A stretch of DNA of 64,000 nt from the NCBI GenBank assembly GCA_039583875.1, contig CM077160.1, positions 115,215,314 to 115,279,313 on the forward strand. Direction: 5' to 3'. The translations under genes were made by a program, and so were the position numbers. Origin of the DNA: Platanthera guangdongensis. Taxonomy: Eukaryota > Streptophyta > Magnoliopsida > Asparagales > Orchidaceae. Under the pieces are notes generated by a model that worked only from the letters and a program-made list of their open reading frames with translations, searched no databases and was not told the origin of the DNA. This document shows positions 1-10,292 of this stretch, in pieces; position 1 is the first letter of the stretch; each line of letters opens with the position of its first letter.

Positions 1-1678
1 GGTGGTGGCAGCCCCCGAGGCGTATTAAAGAGGTCCGAGTATTCATCGAGCATCGGTCGGAAATCCGTGGGAAACGACGCAGTGGAGTCGATGGTCTCGA
101 CCGCCCAAAGCCACGCGGTGAAATCCACGTCCGCCACCCGGTGGAGCGCGCGAGCCGAGATAGGGGAGCGGAGGAGGGTTGCGTCGCCCGCGAGGTGACA
201 GGCACGGCCTTGGTGGTGGAACCGCATGGTCATGGCCGCCCAATTCACACGGACCTCGCCCAACGTCTGGAGCCAAGCCACTCCAAGAATGAGGTCCAGC
301 CCGCCTAATTCAAACACATAGAAGTCCGCCGTGATGTCGCAATTGCCCACGGAGAGCGGAACGCCCGAGCATTGCCCCAATGTAGGTCGACGGCGGCCGT
401 CCCCCAAGCACACCGTGAAGGCCGGCGATGGCAAGACCGGAAGCTCCAAGGCGCGCGCGACGTGGCGAGAAATGAAATTATGGCTTGCACCGCTGTCGAT
501 CATGACGATCACCGGCCGCCCGCGGATAGTGCCGGCCATCTTCATGGTGCGAGGGCCGGTGATGCCGCCCACCGAGTATAACGACAGTTCCAAAATGTTG
601 AGGGTGGCCTCTGCGCCCGGGGGTCCGTCATCATCCCGGATGGCGAGGGCGTCGAAGTCGGCCATGGTGACTTCGGGATCTTCCTCGACGAATAAGGCGT
701 GAAATTCCTTCACGGTGCAGACATGCTGCGGTGAGTACGGTTGGCGGCACCGGAAACACAGCCCCTTACGGCGCAGCTCGTTGTAGTCCTGGCTGGAGAT
801 GCGATGAGTGGTAGCCGGCCGCGGCGGGCGACTTTCGCCAGCCGGAGGTGGTCGGTCCCGCGTTGCTGGCGGTCGGGATGGATGAGGTGGAGGGGTCGGC
901 CCCGGGCGGATTCCCAAATCAGCCTCCACTGCGCGAGCCAAGTTGAGGGCGTCAGAGACGGTGCGCGGGTGGTGGGTGCGGATCCGGGAACGGATGGAGG
1001 GCAGTAGGCCTTGGAGAAAAAAACCGAGGTAGTGGTCAGGTGGTAGGCCGGGTACCTCTGTTACCAAGGCCACGAATTCATCAATATACGTATCCACGTC
1101 GGCCGTTTGGCGGGCGCTGCAGAGGCGTTCGATGGCTGACCCGGTGTACCGGGAGTCATAACGGGTAATCATTTCCTGTTTGAACTCATGCCACGAGATA
1201 GAAGGTTGCACTTGACGGAGCCAACGTGCCCAGTGAAGCGCCGACCCGCTGAGACCGACGACTGCTGTGCTGATGCGGTCCGCCGGCGGTGTTCCGTTGA
1301 GGTCGAAGAACTGTTCTGCTCGTGCAATCCACCCCAAGGGGTCGACTCCCGAGAAGTCTGAAATATCGAGGAGCGGTGCCGCCCGATTGAGTAGCGACGA
1401 CGGGGCGGGTGTTGGCGGGAAGATGGACGGAGTAGGCGGCATGCCGAGGAGGGACCCGGCATCGGTATGGGCGGTAGAGCCCGACGACGGCGTGGCAGTG
1501 ACGGGGGGGGGGGGTGGAGAGCGTCCAAACGCCCTAGGAGCAGTGCTTGACCAGCAATGATGGCCTCCATGGAGGATTGGAGGGTGGCGAGATGGGCATT
1601 GTGGCGGTCGAGGCGTTGGCGGGCCTCGTCGGCGGTGCCCGCGGAATCGGCGGGGGTGGATCTCGTGTTGGGTGCCAT
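1..1678 (-). pseudogene. Gyp-1 gag-protease, runs off the window
   Basis: The frame starts at MAPNTRS (start codon at 1678-1676). It carries a coiled N-terminal stretch, then the typical gypsy gag core (read as WHEFKQEM, about 1170-1200). A CCHC-like knuckle CFRCRQ...H...C lies near 700-770. The retroviral-type aspartic protease motif MIDSGASHNFIS is near 450-510, and a second protease signature, LDLILGVAWL, near 260-290. Gag packages the RNA and the protease matures the polyprotein. A run of about 12 G at 1503-1514 shifts the frame between the N-terminal and core parts of gag, so one conceptual frameshift is needed. Downstream of it the frame stays open to base 1. It is marked as a pseudogene only because of that slip, which could also be a sequencing error in the homopolymer. 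Confidence 0.8.
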
Positions 1679-1738
1679 GGGAGGACGTTCCGGCGGCGCG
1701 AGGCGGGCGGAGATGGCAGGTCGGACCAATGATACCGC

Positions 1739-2217
1739 TGGGGTATCGCGGCGGCGGCAAGCGGTCGCCCGGCGATGTCGGGCGACAAGCGGCGGCGGTA
1801 AGAGGTGAAGGGAGGGAGTGAGAGATTAGAGGAGAGGAGAATTGAGGTTAAGGAGAGACGAGGGTTCAGCCCCCAATAAGCAAAGTAATTCCAGGATGGC
1901 AATAAAGTTTACATACCCCTCATATATATAGAGGTCCCATAGAGGCTTAAAAGGAAATAACATAAAAAGGAATAACATAAAATGAGAGAATAACAAAAAG
2001 GAGATAATCTAAAAAGGAAATAACATAAAGGGAAATATCATAAACGGAAATAACCCAAAAGGAAATAACATAAAGTCGCCGTTGCCGCTACTCCCCCGTT
2101 CCTGTCTCGCCCTCGCCCGCGGTTGGAGTAGGTTCGCCACGGCTAGTCCCGTCCGCCGTCTTCCCTCGCCGAGTGTATACGCGCCACGGCGGCTCTTCCG
2201 GATGGAGATCGGTAACA
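1739..2217 (-). repeat. 5' LTR of Gyp-1 (about 479 bp)
   Basis: On the minus strand it begins TGTTACCG at 2217 and is taken to end CCCCA at 1739, just before a primer-site-like GCGGTATCATTGG. It contains purine-rich tandem-like blocks on the + strand (aaaaggaaataacata, about 1950-2075). The outer boundary is firm because it interrupts Cop-1. The inner boundary is inferred from the CA end and primer-site position, since the partner LTR is outside the window. Confidence 0.6.
1920..1932 (-). promoter_or_regulatory. TATA-box-like element in the Gyp-1 LTR
   Basis: The minus strand reads CTATATATATG. It lies inside the LTR with about 180 bp of LTR remaining downstream, which is where the U3 promoter of a gypsy LTR is expected. 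Confidence 0.4.
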
Positions 2218-5200
2218 GAATGTCAGCAACTTGATCAGTGCCCGAAACATGCTTTAACTCAAGTTTCTTCAATTGAACTTTCTCTCGAATAAAGTGACAG
2301 TCGACTTCGATATGTTTTGTGCGCTCATGAAACACTGGATTCTTTGCTATGTGTATGGCGGCTTGACTATCACAGAATAGAACAGCAGATGAGGGGAGTT
2401 TTACTCCCAGGTCAGTAAGGAGACTTTCAAGCCATGTGAGTTCTGAGACAACCGAGGCCATCGATCGGTATTCAGCTTCTGCAGAGGAGCGGGCAACCAC
2501 AGCTTGTTTCTTACTTTTCCATGTAATGAGATGACCACCAAAATAAGTACAGAACCCACTTGTTGACCTCCAATCGTCCAGAGAACCGGCATAATCGGCA
2601 TCAGAATAAGCGACTAATGCAGGAGCCGAGTCGGAGGTTTTGTAAACCAGCCCTTGACTCGGAGCTCCCTTAAGGTATCGGAGAATCCGTTCAACCGCCT
2701 GGAGATGAGAAACCTGGGGGGCGTGCATGAACCGACTGACAACCCCACAACAAACGATATATCTGGCATCGTGACCGTTAGATATATCAACTTTCCCACA
2801 AGTCGTCGATAGTATTCTGGGTTCTGAAAAAGCAAATCGTCATCAGAAGCATGAGCACACAGTTTGTGATTTACCTCCATCGGGGTACAAGCTGGTTTGC
2901 AACCGGACTGACCAGCGTCTTTGAGAAGATCGAGACAGTACTTCCGTTGGGAGAGGACCAGCCCGTCTGGTCGTCATGCAATTTCGAGACCAAGGAAGTA
3001 GCGAAGATGCCCCAGGTCTTTAGTCTGAAATACAATGCTCAGATGCTGTTTGACCTCTTGAATCTCTTTGAATCATCCCCAGTGAGTAGTATGTCATCAA
3101 CATAAACCAACAGAAGGACGGTTCCAGTGGCCCGGTGTCGGGTGAATAGAGAGAAATCTGCAGAACTCCGAGTGAACCCCATGTCCCGAACCACCTTGCT
3201 GAACTTGTCAAACCACGCCCGAGGGGACTGTTTGAGACCATAAATGGATTTCTTGAGAAGACACACCCGAGACTCCCCCGTGGTCTCAAACCTGGGCGGT
3301 TGGCGCATGTAGACGGTTTCCTGAAGGTCGCCATTCAAAAAGGCGTTCTTGATATCGAGCTGATGAAGGGGCCAGTGGCGGTGCACCGCCACGGAGAGAA
3401 GAACACGGACGGTGTTGAGCTTAGCTACCAGAGAGATGGTCTCCTCATAGTCAAGGCCCTCCTGTTGCGTGAAGCCACGGGCCACAAGACGGGCCTTCAG
3501 GCGGGCAATAGTGCCATCCGGAGCATGCTTGATGACGAAAACCCACTTACACCCAACAGGGTGCTGACCTGGAGGTAAGGGAACCAAGTCCCAGGTCTGG
3601 TTGGCCCAAAGGGCCGTCATTTCTTCGTCCATGGCACCCCGCCAGCCGGGATGTTGAAGTGCCACCTGCAAAGAGTTAGGGACAGAAACAAAGGATAATG
3701 AGGTAACAAAGTGAAGAAGAGGTGGAGAAAGGCGGTTGAGAGAGACGTAATTCGCCATCGGATGAGCGGTGGAAGCGGGAGCCGGAGCAGCAGGTAGCGG
3801 AGCACCAGAGGTCGAGGCCGACTGCAGAGGGGCAACGAGAGGAGGAGAGCGACGAGAGTAGACCCGGATAACTGGTGGTGGTGGACGGACCGGAGGTAGG
3901 GCAGGAGGAGGAGAGGAGGAGCGGGGAGCAGGGATGACAGGACGAACGACGGGGTCTGGACTAGGAGTGATATCCAGATCAGAAAAGAAGGGAAGATCTT
4001 CACGGAAAGTGACATCCGCAGAGACCGTAACTTTGCGGGTAGCAGACGAATAACACACATAACCCTTTTGAGTGCGCGAGTAGCCCACAAAGATATGTTG
4101 GGCGGCACGGGGATCCAACTTGTCGATGGAGGGACCAAGTTGGTGGACGTAGCAGGTACACTCAAAAACCCGAGGAGGAACGGGAAAAGGCGGAGTGGAG
4201 GGAAAGAGACTGAAGGGAGCATACTGGAGGACGGAAGAAGGGAGGCGGTTGATGAGAAAACAAGCCGTGGAGAGCGCGAAGCTCCAGTACGGTTTGGGAA
4301 CCCGCATTTGGAGCATAAGGGAACTGACGACATCAAGAAGGTGACGATTCTTGCGCTCGGCGACACCATTCTGTTGTGGAGTATACGGACACGAGGTTTG
4401 GTGAAGAATGCCGAACTCAGAGCAGAGAGTCGCGAAGGTATGACTGGTGTACTCACGTGCATTGTCAGTACGAAGAGTACGAATGGATGCAGAGAATTGA
4501 GTGCGAGTCTCAAGTATGAAGGCCCGGAACATGCGGGGAAGCTCAGAGCGATCCCGGAGGAGATACAAACACGTCATGCGAGAGTAATCATCAATAAAAG
4601 TAAGAAAATACCGGTAGCCAGAAATACTAGTGAATTTGTACGGACCCCATATATCGGAGTGTACTAAAATAAAAGGAGCGGAGATTCGAGTACAGTGAGA
4701 AGGAAAAGATGAACGGGGCTGTTTGCCCAAAATACATGTGTCACACTGAAATGCGGGAAGAGAAATATCTGGAAGAGCCTTCCGGAGGACTGGCAGAGGA
4801 GCATGACCCAAACGGCGATGCCAAGCCGAAGAGGAGATAGATGCGAGGATAGTGGGAGAGTCGTCAAGGAGATAGAGCCCATTCTGCAGCCGCCCCCTAC
4901 CAATGATAGTCCGCGACTGCTGATCCTGTATGAGAAAAGAAGAGGAAGTAAATGTCACGCAGTAATTAGAATCAGTAGTAAGGCGACCAACAAAAAGTAA
5001 ATTGAAATGAGAGCCCGAAACGTGAAGAGCCGAGCGCAGAAGGAGAGAAGAGGTCAAGGGAATATCAGCACATCCAGAGACAGGAACAGATGCCCCATTG
5101 GCCACAGTAATGTATTTCGGGTGAGGTGAAGACAAGTACTGAGGTGGCCGAACAGAAGTGATGTGATGAGTGACACCAGAATCGAGGATCCATCGCGGGC

Positions 5201-6215
5201 CAGAGGAGAGGCAGGCGATACCTTCATTGGAGATGGAGGCAGCGGAGGCAACCGAGGCAGGAGGGCGGCTAAGCAGTCCATGAAGATGCTGGAGCTGAAG
5301 ACGAACCTCGTCGAGGTCAGGACGAGTGGAAGAGGAGTCAGTTGCAGCAACAGCGGCCTGCGGACGAGGAGGGCGGCCATGTTTGCGGTAGCACGTGGCT
5401 TCAAGATGCCCATCTTTGCCGCAGAACGAGCACTTAGGCCGAGGCCGGCCACCCCGGCCCCGGCCGCGAGAGTCAGAGCGGCCACCACGAGCAGAAGATG
5501 GAAGAGACAATAAGGGAGCAGGGGCCTGCTGAACAAGGGCCGGAGAAGGTGGGCCGGGCACATCCGGAGGCAGGGAGACCTTGAGAACCATAGAGCACAC
5601 ATCAGAGAAAGATGGGGTAACAGTAGAGGAGAGGATGTGAGCCCGTACACTATGAAGATGAGGCGGGACCCGAGCCATCATCATGGCTATACCCACAGCT
5701 TCCTTTTGGGCACGTTGGGCAGCAAGATCCAGAGTAGGAGGCTGATGATGGATCCAAGCCTCGACCAGAGACCGAGCCTGAGCAACAAAGGATGTCAGAT
5801 CGGTCGCGCCACTGCTATCAAGGGCCTGGAGAGCAGTGATGATGTCGTACAGATGGTGAAGACTGTCCTTGCCAGAGTAGAGGGTGTGGAGCTCGTCCCA
5901 CATGCCTTTGGCCGTCCCATGGTACATGGCCAGGCGATAGGATTCACCATCAAGAGAATTAAAAAGCCAAGTCTGCACCCGACCATCATTGCGTAACCAA
6001 TCATCCGTAGGAGTACCGATAACAACCTGAGTCAAGTGATGAAGGAACCCCTTGGATTGCAGGACACGACGAACAGAGTGTGCCCATTCTACAAAATGTT
6101 TCTTGCCTGTCAGAGAAATGGTAGTAATACGGAGCTCGTCGCGGACTTCCGGGAGAGAGGCCGGGCGGTCAGCAGGAGGAACCGCCGTGCCAACGGAATC
6201 AACAGAGGAGGCCAT
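2218..6215 (-). pseudogene. Cop-1 gag-pol polyprotein, frameshifted and truncated
   Basis: From MASSVDSV (6215) one frame stays open for over 1000 codons. It covers gag with a CCHC knuckle CSFCGKDGHLEATC (about 5390-5440) and protease WILDSGVTHH (about 5160-5195, Val in place of the usual Ala). Integrase follows with an HHCC region, DIWGP, RTDNAREY and QQNGVAERKNRH. RT comes next with KARLVARGF and the catalytic YVDDILLTGDD near 3085. Just after YVDD the frame shifts near 3075. The rest of RT and the RNase H (AYSDADYAG, SSAEAEYRSM, HIEVDCHFIRE) continue in two other frames down to ADIL at 2218, where Gyp-1 begins. The reading frame before YVDD is intact, so decay is modest. It is not autonomous. 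Confidence 0.9.
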
Positions 6216-7080
6216 GGAGAAGAGAGGCGGCTAGGAGAACAGACCGGGCAACCAAGAAGACCGCGCGACCTGAGCAGAGACCGCCCAGACACCAAACTGC
6301 GAAAGGAGTCCGTGACCAAAGGCGGAGGCCGGGAGAGAGATCAGGTCGCAGCGGACAGAGAGAGGCCGCAAAGAAAGGAAAAGGAGAAGATCGCGACCAA
6401 AATGCGGGAAGGCAGGAGTCCGCACGGTCTGGTTGAGCACAACAGCGGTCTAAGAGACAGGAGGCCGGTGGCGGTGAGAGAGAAGAGACCTCGAGTAGGG
6501 AAGACTCGAGCGGAAAGAGAGAGGAGACCGCAACGCCCGGGACCAACCCACAGGAGAGATAGGCCGCAGAAGAGGCAGGCCGCAGAAAAGGCAGGTCGCT
6601 TGCGAGCTGGAGCAGGCCGCAAGAGAGGTAGTCCGCAACGAGGAGGAGCAAGCCGCGGCGAGCTAGGTCAAGCCGCAACGAGCCGAAGCAGGTCAGGAGA
6701 GAGGCAGGCCGCAGCGAGGTATATGAAGCCGCAGCGAACCAGAGCGAACCAGAGCAGATCGCGAGAGAGGCAGATCAGCAGGCCGCAGACCGCAGCGAGC
6801 TGTACCAGGCCTGAGGAGAGAGAGGCCGCAGAGAGAGAAAGAACAGGCCGCAAGAGACAACGGTCTGGAGGAGAGAGAGGAAAGGTGGACCCGACGAGAG
6901 AGAAAGAAGGGGAAGGCTATAAAATGCCGGAGGGGAGGGGTGGAACCACAGAGAAGAAGCGGAAGCAGAAGGAGAGGAACGGAGCGGACAGGAAGGCAGG
7001 GCGCAAGAAGCCGGGCGGGTAGCGGACAGAAGACAACCGCGCGGTTAAGAAAGGGGAAGCCGCTCAAGGAGAATCGGTGG
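6216..7080 (-). other. Cop-1 5' leader, GC-rich and repetitive
   Basis: Untranslated region between the primer site and gag. It is rich in short repeats such as GCCGCAG and AGGCAGGCC on the + strand. These give long Arg/Gly/Gln-rich open frames on the opposite strand that resemble no protein family and are not genes. Confidence 0.7.
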
Positions 7081-7091
7081 CTCGGATACCA
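7081..7091 (-). promoter_or_regulatory. Cop-1 primer-binding site
   Basis: The minus strand reads TGGTATCCGAG directly after the LTR end TACA. It differs at one base from the initiator-tRNA-Met complement TGGTATCAGAG used by most plant copia elements. Confidence 0.8.
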
Positions 7092-7559
7092 TGTAGAAAG
7101 GGAAAAATACCACCTTGTATATATGTTCACTTGTATCAAATACAAAGAATGAGTACAAATATATAGATGAGAGAAGAAGAGAAGAAGGTCCTATACAAGA
7201 TATGAGATTAAAGAGAGGAGAGAAAAACAATAAATGTCCATAAATGTTACATAATGGGCCTAGACTAAATGGGCTTTTCCAACAAAATCAAACACCGGGA
7301 GGGCAAGATTCTTGGGCTTACTCGACTAAAACATCGGCTGGGGAAGGCTGAGCGCGCGTCAGATTAGCTGTTAGAGGTGCCACCCGGTTTCCTCGAGAAA
7401 AAGGAAGGTGGTTCCTAGGGCTTCTGTCAGAAGGATAAGGACCAACAACTGTTGTCAATGACGGGAAAAGGAGAGGAGAATGACGCGCCGTCGATCCGCT
7501 GAAATGAGACACGAAAAGCCCTAAAATGCCTCTCGTGAGCTCCAGGAGAGGAGATATCA
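7092..7559 (-). repeat. Cop-1 5' LTR, first copy (468 bp)
   Basis: Next to the primer site it starts TGTAGAAAGG (+ strand). Its outer end is placed at gatatca, though it could lie a few to about 25 bases further right because the partner LTR is missing. A short antisense open frame fills part of it and is not taken as a gene. Confidence 0.6.
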
Positions 7560-7594
7560 TGTATGTATCACGGGGACGGAAACAGGATACAATG

Positions 7595-8201
7595 AAGATG
7601 GGGTAACAGTAGAGGAGAGGATGTGAGCCCGTACACTATGAAGATGAGGCGGGACCCGAGCCATCATCATGACTATACCCACAGCTTCCTTTTGGGCACG
7701 TTGGGCAGCAAGATCCAGAGTAGGAGGCTGATGATGGATCCAAGCCTCGACCAGAGACCGAGCCTGAGCAACAAAGGATGTCAGATCGGTCGCGCCACTG
7801 CTATCAAAGGCCTGGAGAGCAGTGATGATGTCGTACAGATGGTGAAGACTGTCCTTGCCAGAGTAGAGGGTGTGGAGCTCGTCCCACATGCCTTTGGCCG
7901 TCCCATGGTACATGGCCAGGCGATAGGATTCACCATCAAGAGAATTAAAAAGCCAAGTCTGCACCCGAGCATCATTGCGTAACCAATCATCCGTAGGAGT
8001 ACCGATAACAACCTGAGTCAAGTGATGAAGGAACCCCTTGGATTGCAGGACACGACGAACAGAGTGTGCCCATTCTACAAAATGTTTCTTGCCTGTTAGA
8101 GAAATGGTAGTAATACGGAGCTCGTCGCGGACTTCCGGGAGAGAGGCCGGGCGGTCAGCAGGAGGAACCGCCGTGCCAACGGAATCAGCAGAGGAGGCCA
8201 T
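7595..8201 (-). pseudogene. Duplicated Cop-1 gag N-terminal fragment
   Basis: It begins MASSADSV at 8201 and follows the Cop-1 gag for about 200 codons (KHFVEWAHSVRR, LYSGKDSLHHL). It then runs across the duplication junction into unrelated flank and stops near 7557. No zinc knuckle, protease or pol follows. It could be translated from the adjacent LTR, but nothing in the sequence shows that it is used. Confidence 0.85.
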
Positions 8202-9067
8202 GGAGAAGAGAGGCGGCTAGGAGAACAGATCGGGCAACCAAGAAGACCGCGCGACCTGAGCAGAGACCGCCCGGACACCAAACTGCGAAAGGAGTCCGTG
8301 ACCAAAGGCGGAGGCCAGGAGAGAGATCAGGTCGCAGCGGACAGAGAGAGGCCGTAAAGAAAGGAAAAGGAGAAGATCGCGACCAAAATGCGGGAAGGCA
8401 GGAGTCCGCACGGTCTGGTTGAGCACAACAGCGGTCTAAGAGACAAGAGGCCGGTGGCGGTGAGAGAGAAGAGACCGCGAGTAGGGAAGACTCGAGCGGA
8501 AAGAGAGAGGAGACCGCAACGCCCGGGACCAACCCACAGGAGAGATAGGCCGCAGAAGAGGCAGGCCGCAGAAAAGGCAGGTCGCTTGCGAGCTGGAGCA
8601 GGCCGCAAGAGAGGTAGTCCGCAACGAGGAGGAGCAAGCCGCGGCGAGCTAGGTCAAGCCGCAACGAGCCGAAGCAGGTCAGGAGAGAGGCAGGCCGCAG
8701 CGAGGTATATGAAGCCGCAGCGAACCAGAGCGAACCAGAGCAGGTCGCGAGAGAGGCAGATCAGCAGGCCGCAGACCGCAGCGAGCTGTACCAGGCCTGA
8801 GGAGAGAGAGGCCGCAGAGAGAGAAAGAACAGGCCGCAAGAGACAACGGTCTGGAGGAGAGAGAGGAAAGGTGGACCCGACGAGAGAGAAAGAAGGGGAA
8901 GGCTATAAAATGCCGGAGGGGAGGGGTGGAACCACAGAGAAGAAGCGGAAGCAGAAGGAGAGGAACGGAGCGGACAGGAAGGCAGGGCGCAAGAAGCCGG
9001 GCGGGTAGCGGACAGAAGACAAACCGCGCGGTTAAGAAAGGGGAAGCCGCTCAAGGAGAATCGGTGG

Positions 9068-9078
9068 CTCGGATACCA
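9068..9078 (-). promoter_or_regulatory. Primer-binding site of the duplicated Cop-1 head
   Basis: Identical to the first copy (TGGTATCCGAG on the minus strand), directly abutting the second LTR. Confidence 0.75.
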
Positions 9079-9546
9079 TGTAGAAAGGGAAAAATACCAC
9101 CTTGTATATATGTTCACTTGTATCAAATACAAAGAATGAGTACAAATATATAGATGAGAGAAGAAGAGAAGAAGGTCCTATACAAGATATGAGATTAAAG
9201 AGAGGAGAGAAAAACAATAAATGTCCATAAATGTTACATAATGGGCCTAGACTAAATGGGCTTTTCCAACAAAATCAAACACCGGGAGGGCAAGATTCTT
9301 GGGCTTACTCGACTAAAACATCGGCTGGGGAAGGCTGAGCGCGCGTCAGATTAGCTGTTAGAGGTGCCACCCGGTTTCCTCGAGAAAAAGGAAGGTGGTT
9401 CCTAGGGCTTCTGTCAGAAGGATAAGGACCAACAACTGTTGTCAATGACGGGAAAAGGAGAGGAGAATGACGCGCCGTCGATCCGCTGAAATGAGACACG
9501 AAAAGCCCTAAAATGCCTCTCGTGAGCTCCAGTAGAGGAGATATCA
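9079..9546 (-). repeat. Cop-1 5' LTR, second copy (468 bp)
   Basis: Same length as and nearly identical to the LTR at 7092-7559. This copy adjoins the original right-hand flank, so it is the ancestral 5' LTR and the other is the product of the duplication. Confidence 0.65.
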
Positions 9547-9580
9547 TGTATGTATCACGGGGACGGAAACATGATACAAT

Positions 9581-10292
9581 ACGAAACGGATACGGGAAAC
9601 GTGATTTTTTAAAAACTTAGGATGCGGAAAATGTTTTTAATTATTTTAATATAAATATTAATTACTATAAGAATAAGACAACTAACAAACTATTTGTACA
9701 TATCTTGAATTGTAACGAAAAAAATTAATAAGACTATATTATATATCATAAACATTTCATATAATATTATAAATAACATTCAATGAAACAAACACCATAA
9801 AAAATAATCTATCACATGTCCACATTAATACATCATTGCATCAATTGAGAGCATTGTTTTGTTACATTCACATGCAAAATATCAAGTATAAAAATTAAAC
9901 ATTCTCTCCAATAGTATATCATGTAGAGAATACACATGTAAATACCATAAGCAAAATTAGATTACTTAGTAACATATAGAGAATACAAATGTAGCCGTAC
10001 TCTAATGGTGGTGTTTTTGTCTAAACTCACCCGATCAAAAACGTCACCGCCAAACGTAGCCGTACTCTTAATTATTATTTTGCACAAGTTTAGTGTTAGC
10101 AATTAACATAAAAACATTAAGGATTTCTCCATGTAAGCAGTGATTCCACTGTAGCATATAATATCTATTATGCATTACTTGAAATCATCATGAATATTTA
10201 CTCTACTTATTAGCCATCAAGGGCTAGTTAGTTTAAACCTAATTTCTTGAACATTGAAAAAGGGTTTCAGGCTTCTAACACGATGCATTATC
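9581..10292. other. AT-rich non-coding stretch
   Basis: Mostly A/T with no open frame and no recognisable element. The first 20 bases (cggatacgggaaacg) recur inverted near 12965-12985, which suggests the edge of an older element. The last five bases, TTATC, are the target duplication of the neighbouring solo LTR. Confidence 0.5.

Larger units (their letters stand above)
1..2217 (-). mobile_element. Gyp-1: 5' part of a Ty3/gypsy retrotransposon
   Basis: This is the upstream end of a minus-strand gypsy element: 5' LTR, tRNA-type primer site, gag and protease. Reverse transcriptase and everything after it lie left of the window. Its right edge is sharp: minus-strand sequence beginning TGTTACC cuts the Cop-1 RNase H reading frame in the middle of its conserved ADIL motif. 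The five bases next to the LTR (gaatg, 2218-2222) should be the target-site duplication, but the partner copy is outside the window. Gag and protease are open apart from one homopolymer slip, so the insertion is probably fairly recent. Confidence 0.85.
2218..7559 (-). mobile_element. Cop-1: Ty1/copia retrotransposon, 3' end cut by Gyp-1
   Basis: A minus-strand copia with 5' LTR (7092-7559), primer-binding site, long GC-rich leader (6216-7080) and gag-pol in the copia order gag, protease, integrase, RT, RNase H. The RNase H C-terminus and 3' LTR are displaced by Gyp-1 to beyond the window, so the target duplication cannot be checked. The 5' third of the element is present a second time immediately to the right, described as the tandem duplication at 5609-9580. 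Confidence 0.9.
5609..9580 (-). repeat. Tandem duplication of the Cop-1 head (two units of about 1986 bp)
   Basis: Unit 1 (5609-7594) and unit 2 (7595-9580) align end to end with about 15 single-base differences and one 1-bp indel by eye, roughly 99 percent identity. Each holds the first part of gag, the leader, the primer site, the LTR and about 30 bp of sequence outside the LTR. The inner junction (7593-7597) joins flank sequence gatacaat to mid-gag agatgggg with almost no homology. Only unit 2 continues into the true flank (acgaaacgg). Confidence 0.9.

Noticed and set aside
6036..7022. Long + strand open frame (about 328 codons) rich in Arg, Gly, Glu and Gln, repeated in the second unit at 8388-9008
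   Set aside because: It lies antisense to the Cop-1 leader, follows its short GC repeats, has no family motif and exists only because of composition.
7318..7560. 80-codon minus-strand frame in the Cop-1 LTR, repeated at 9305-9547
   Set aside because: Starts at the LTR edge and has no recognisable domain; its conservation follows from the recent duplication.
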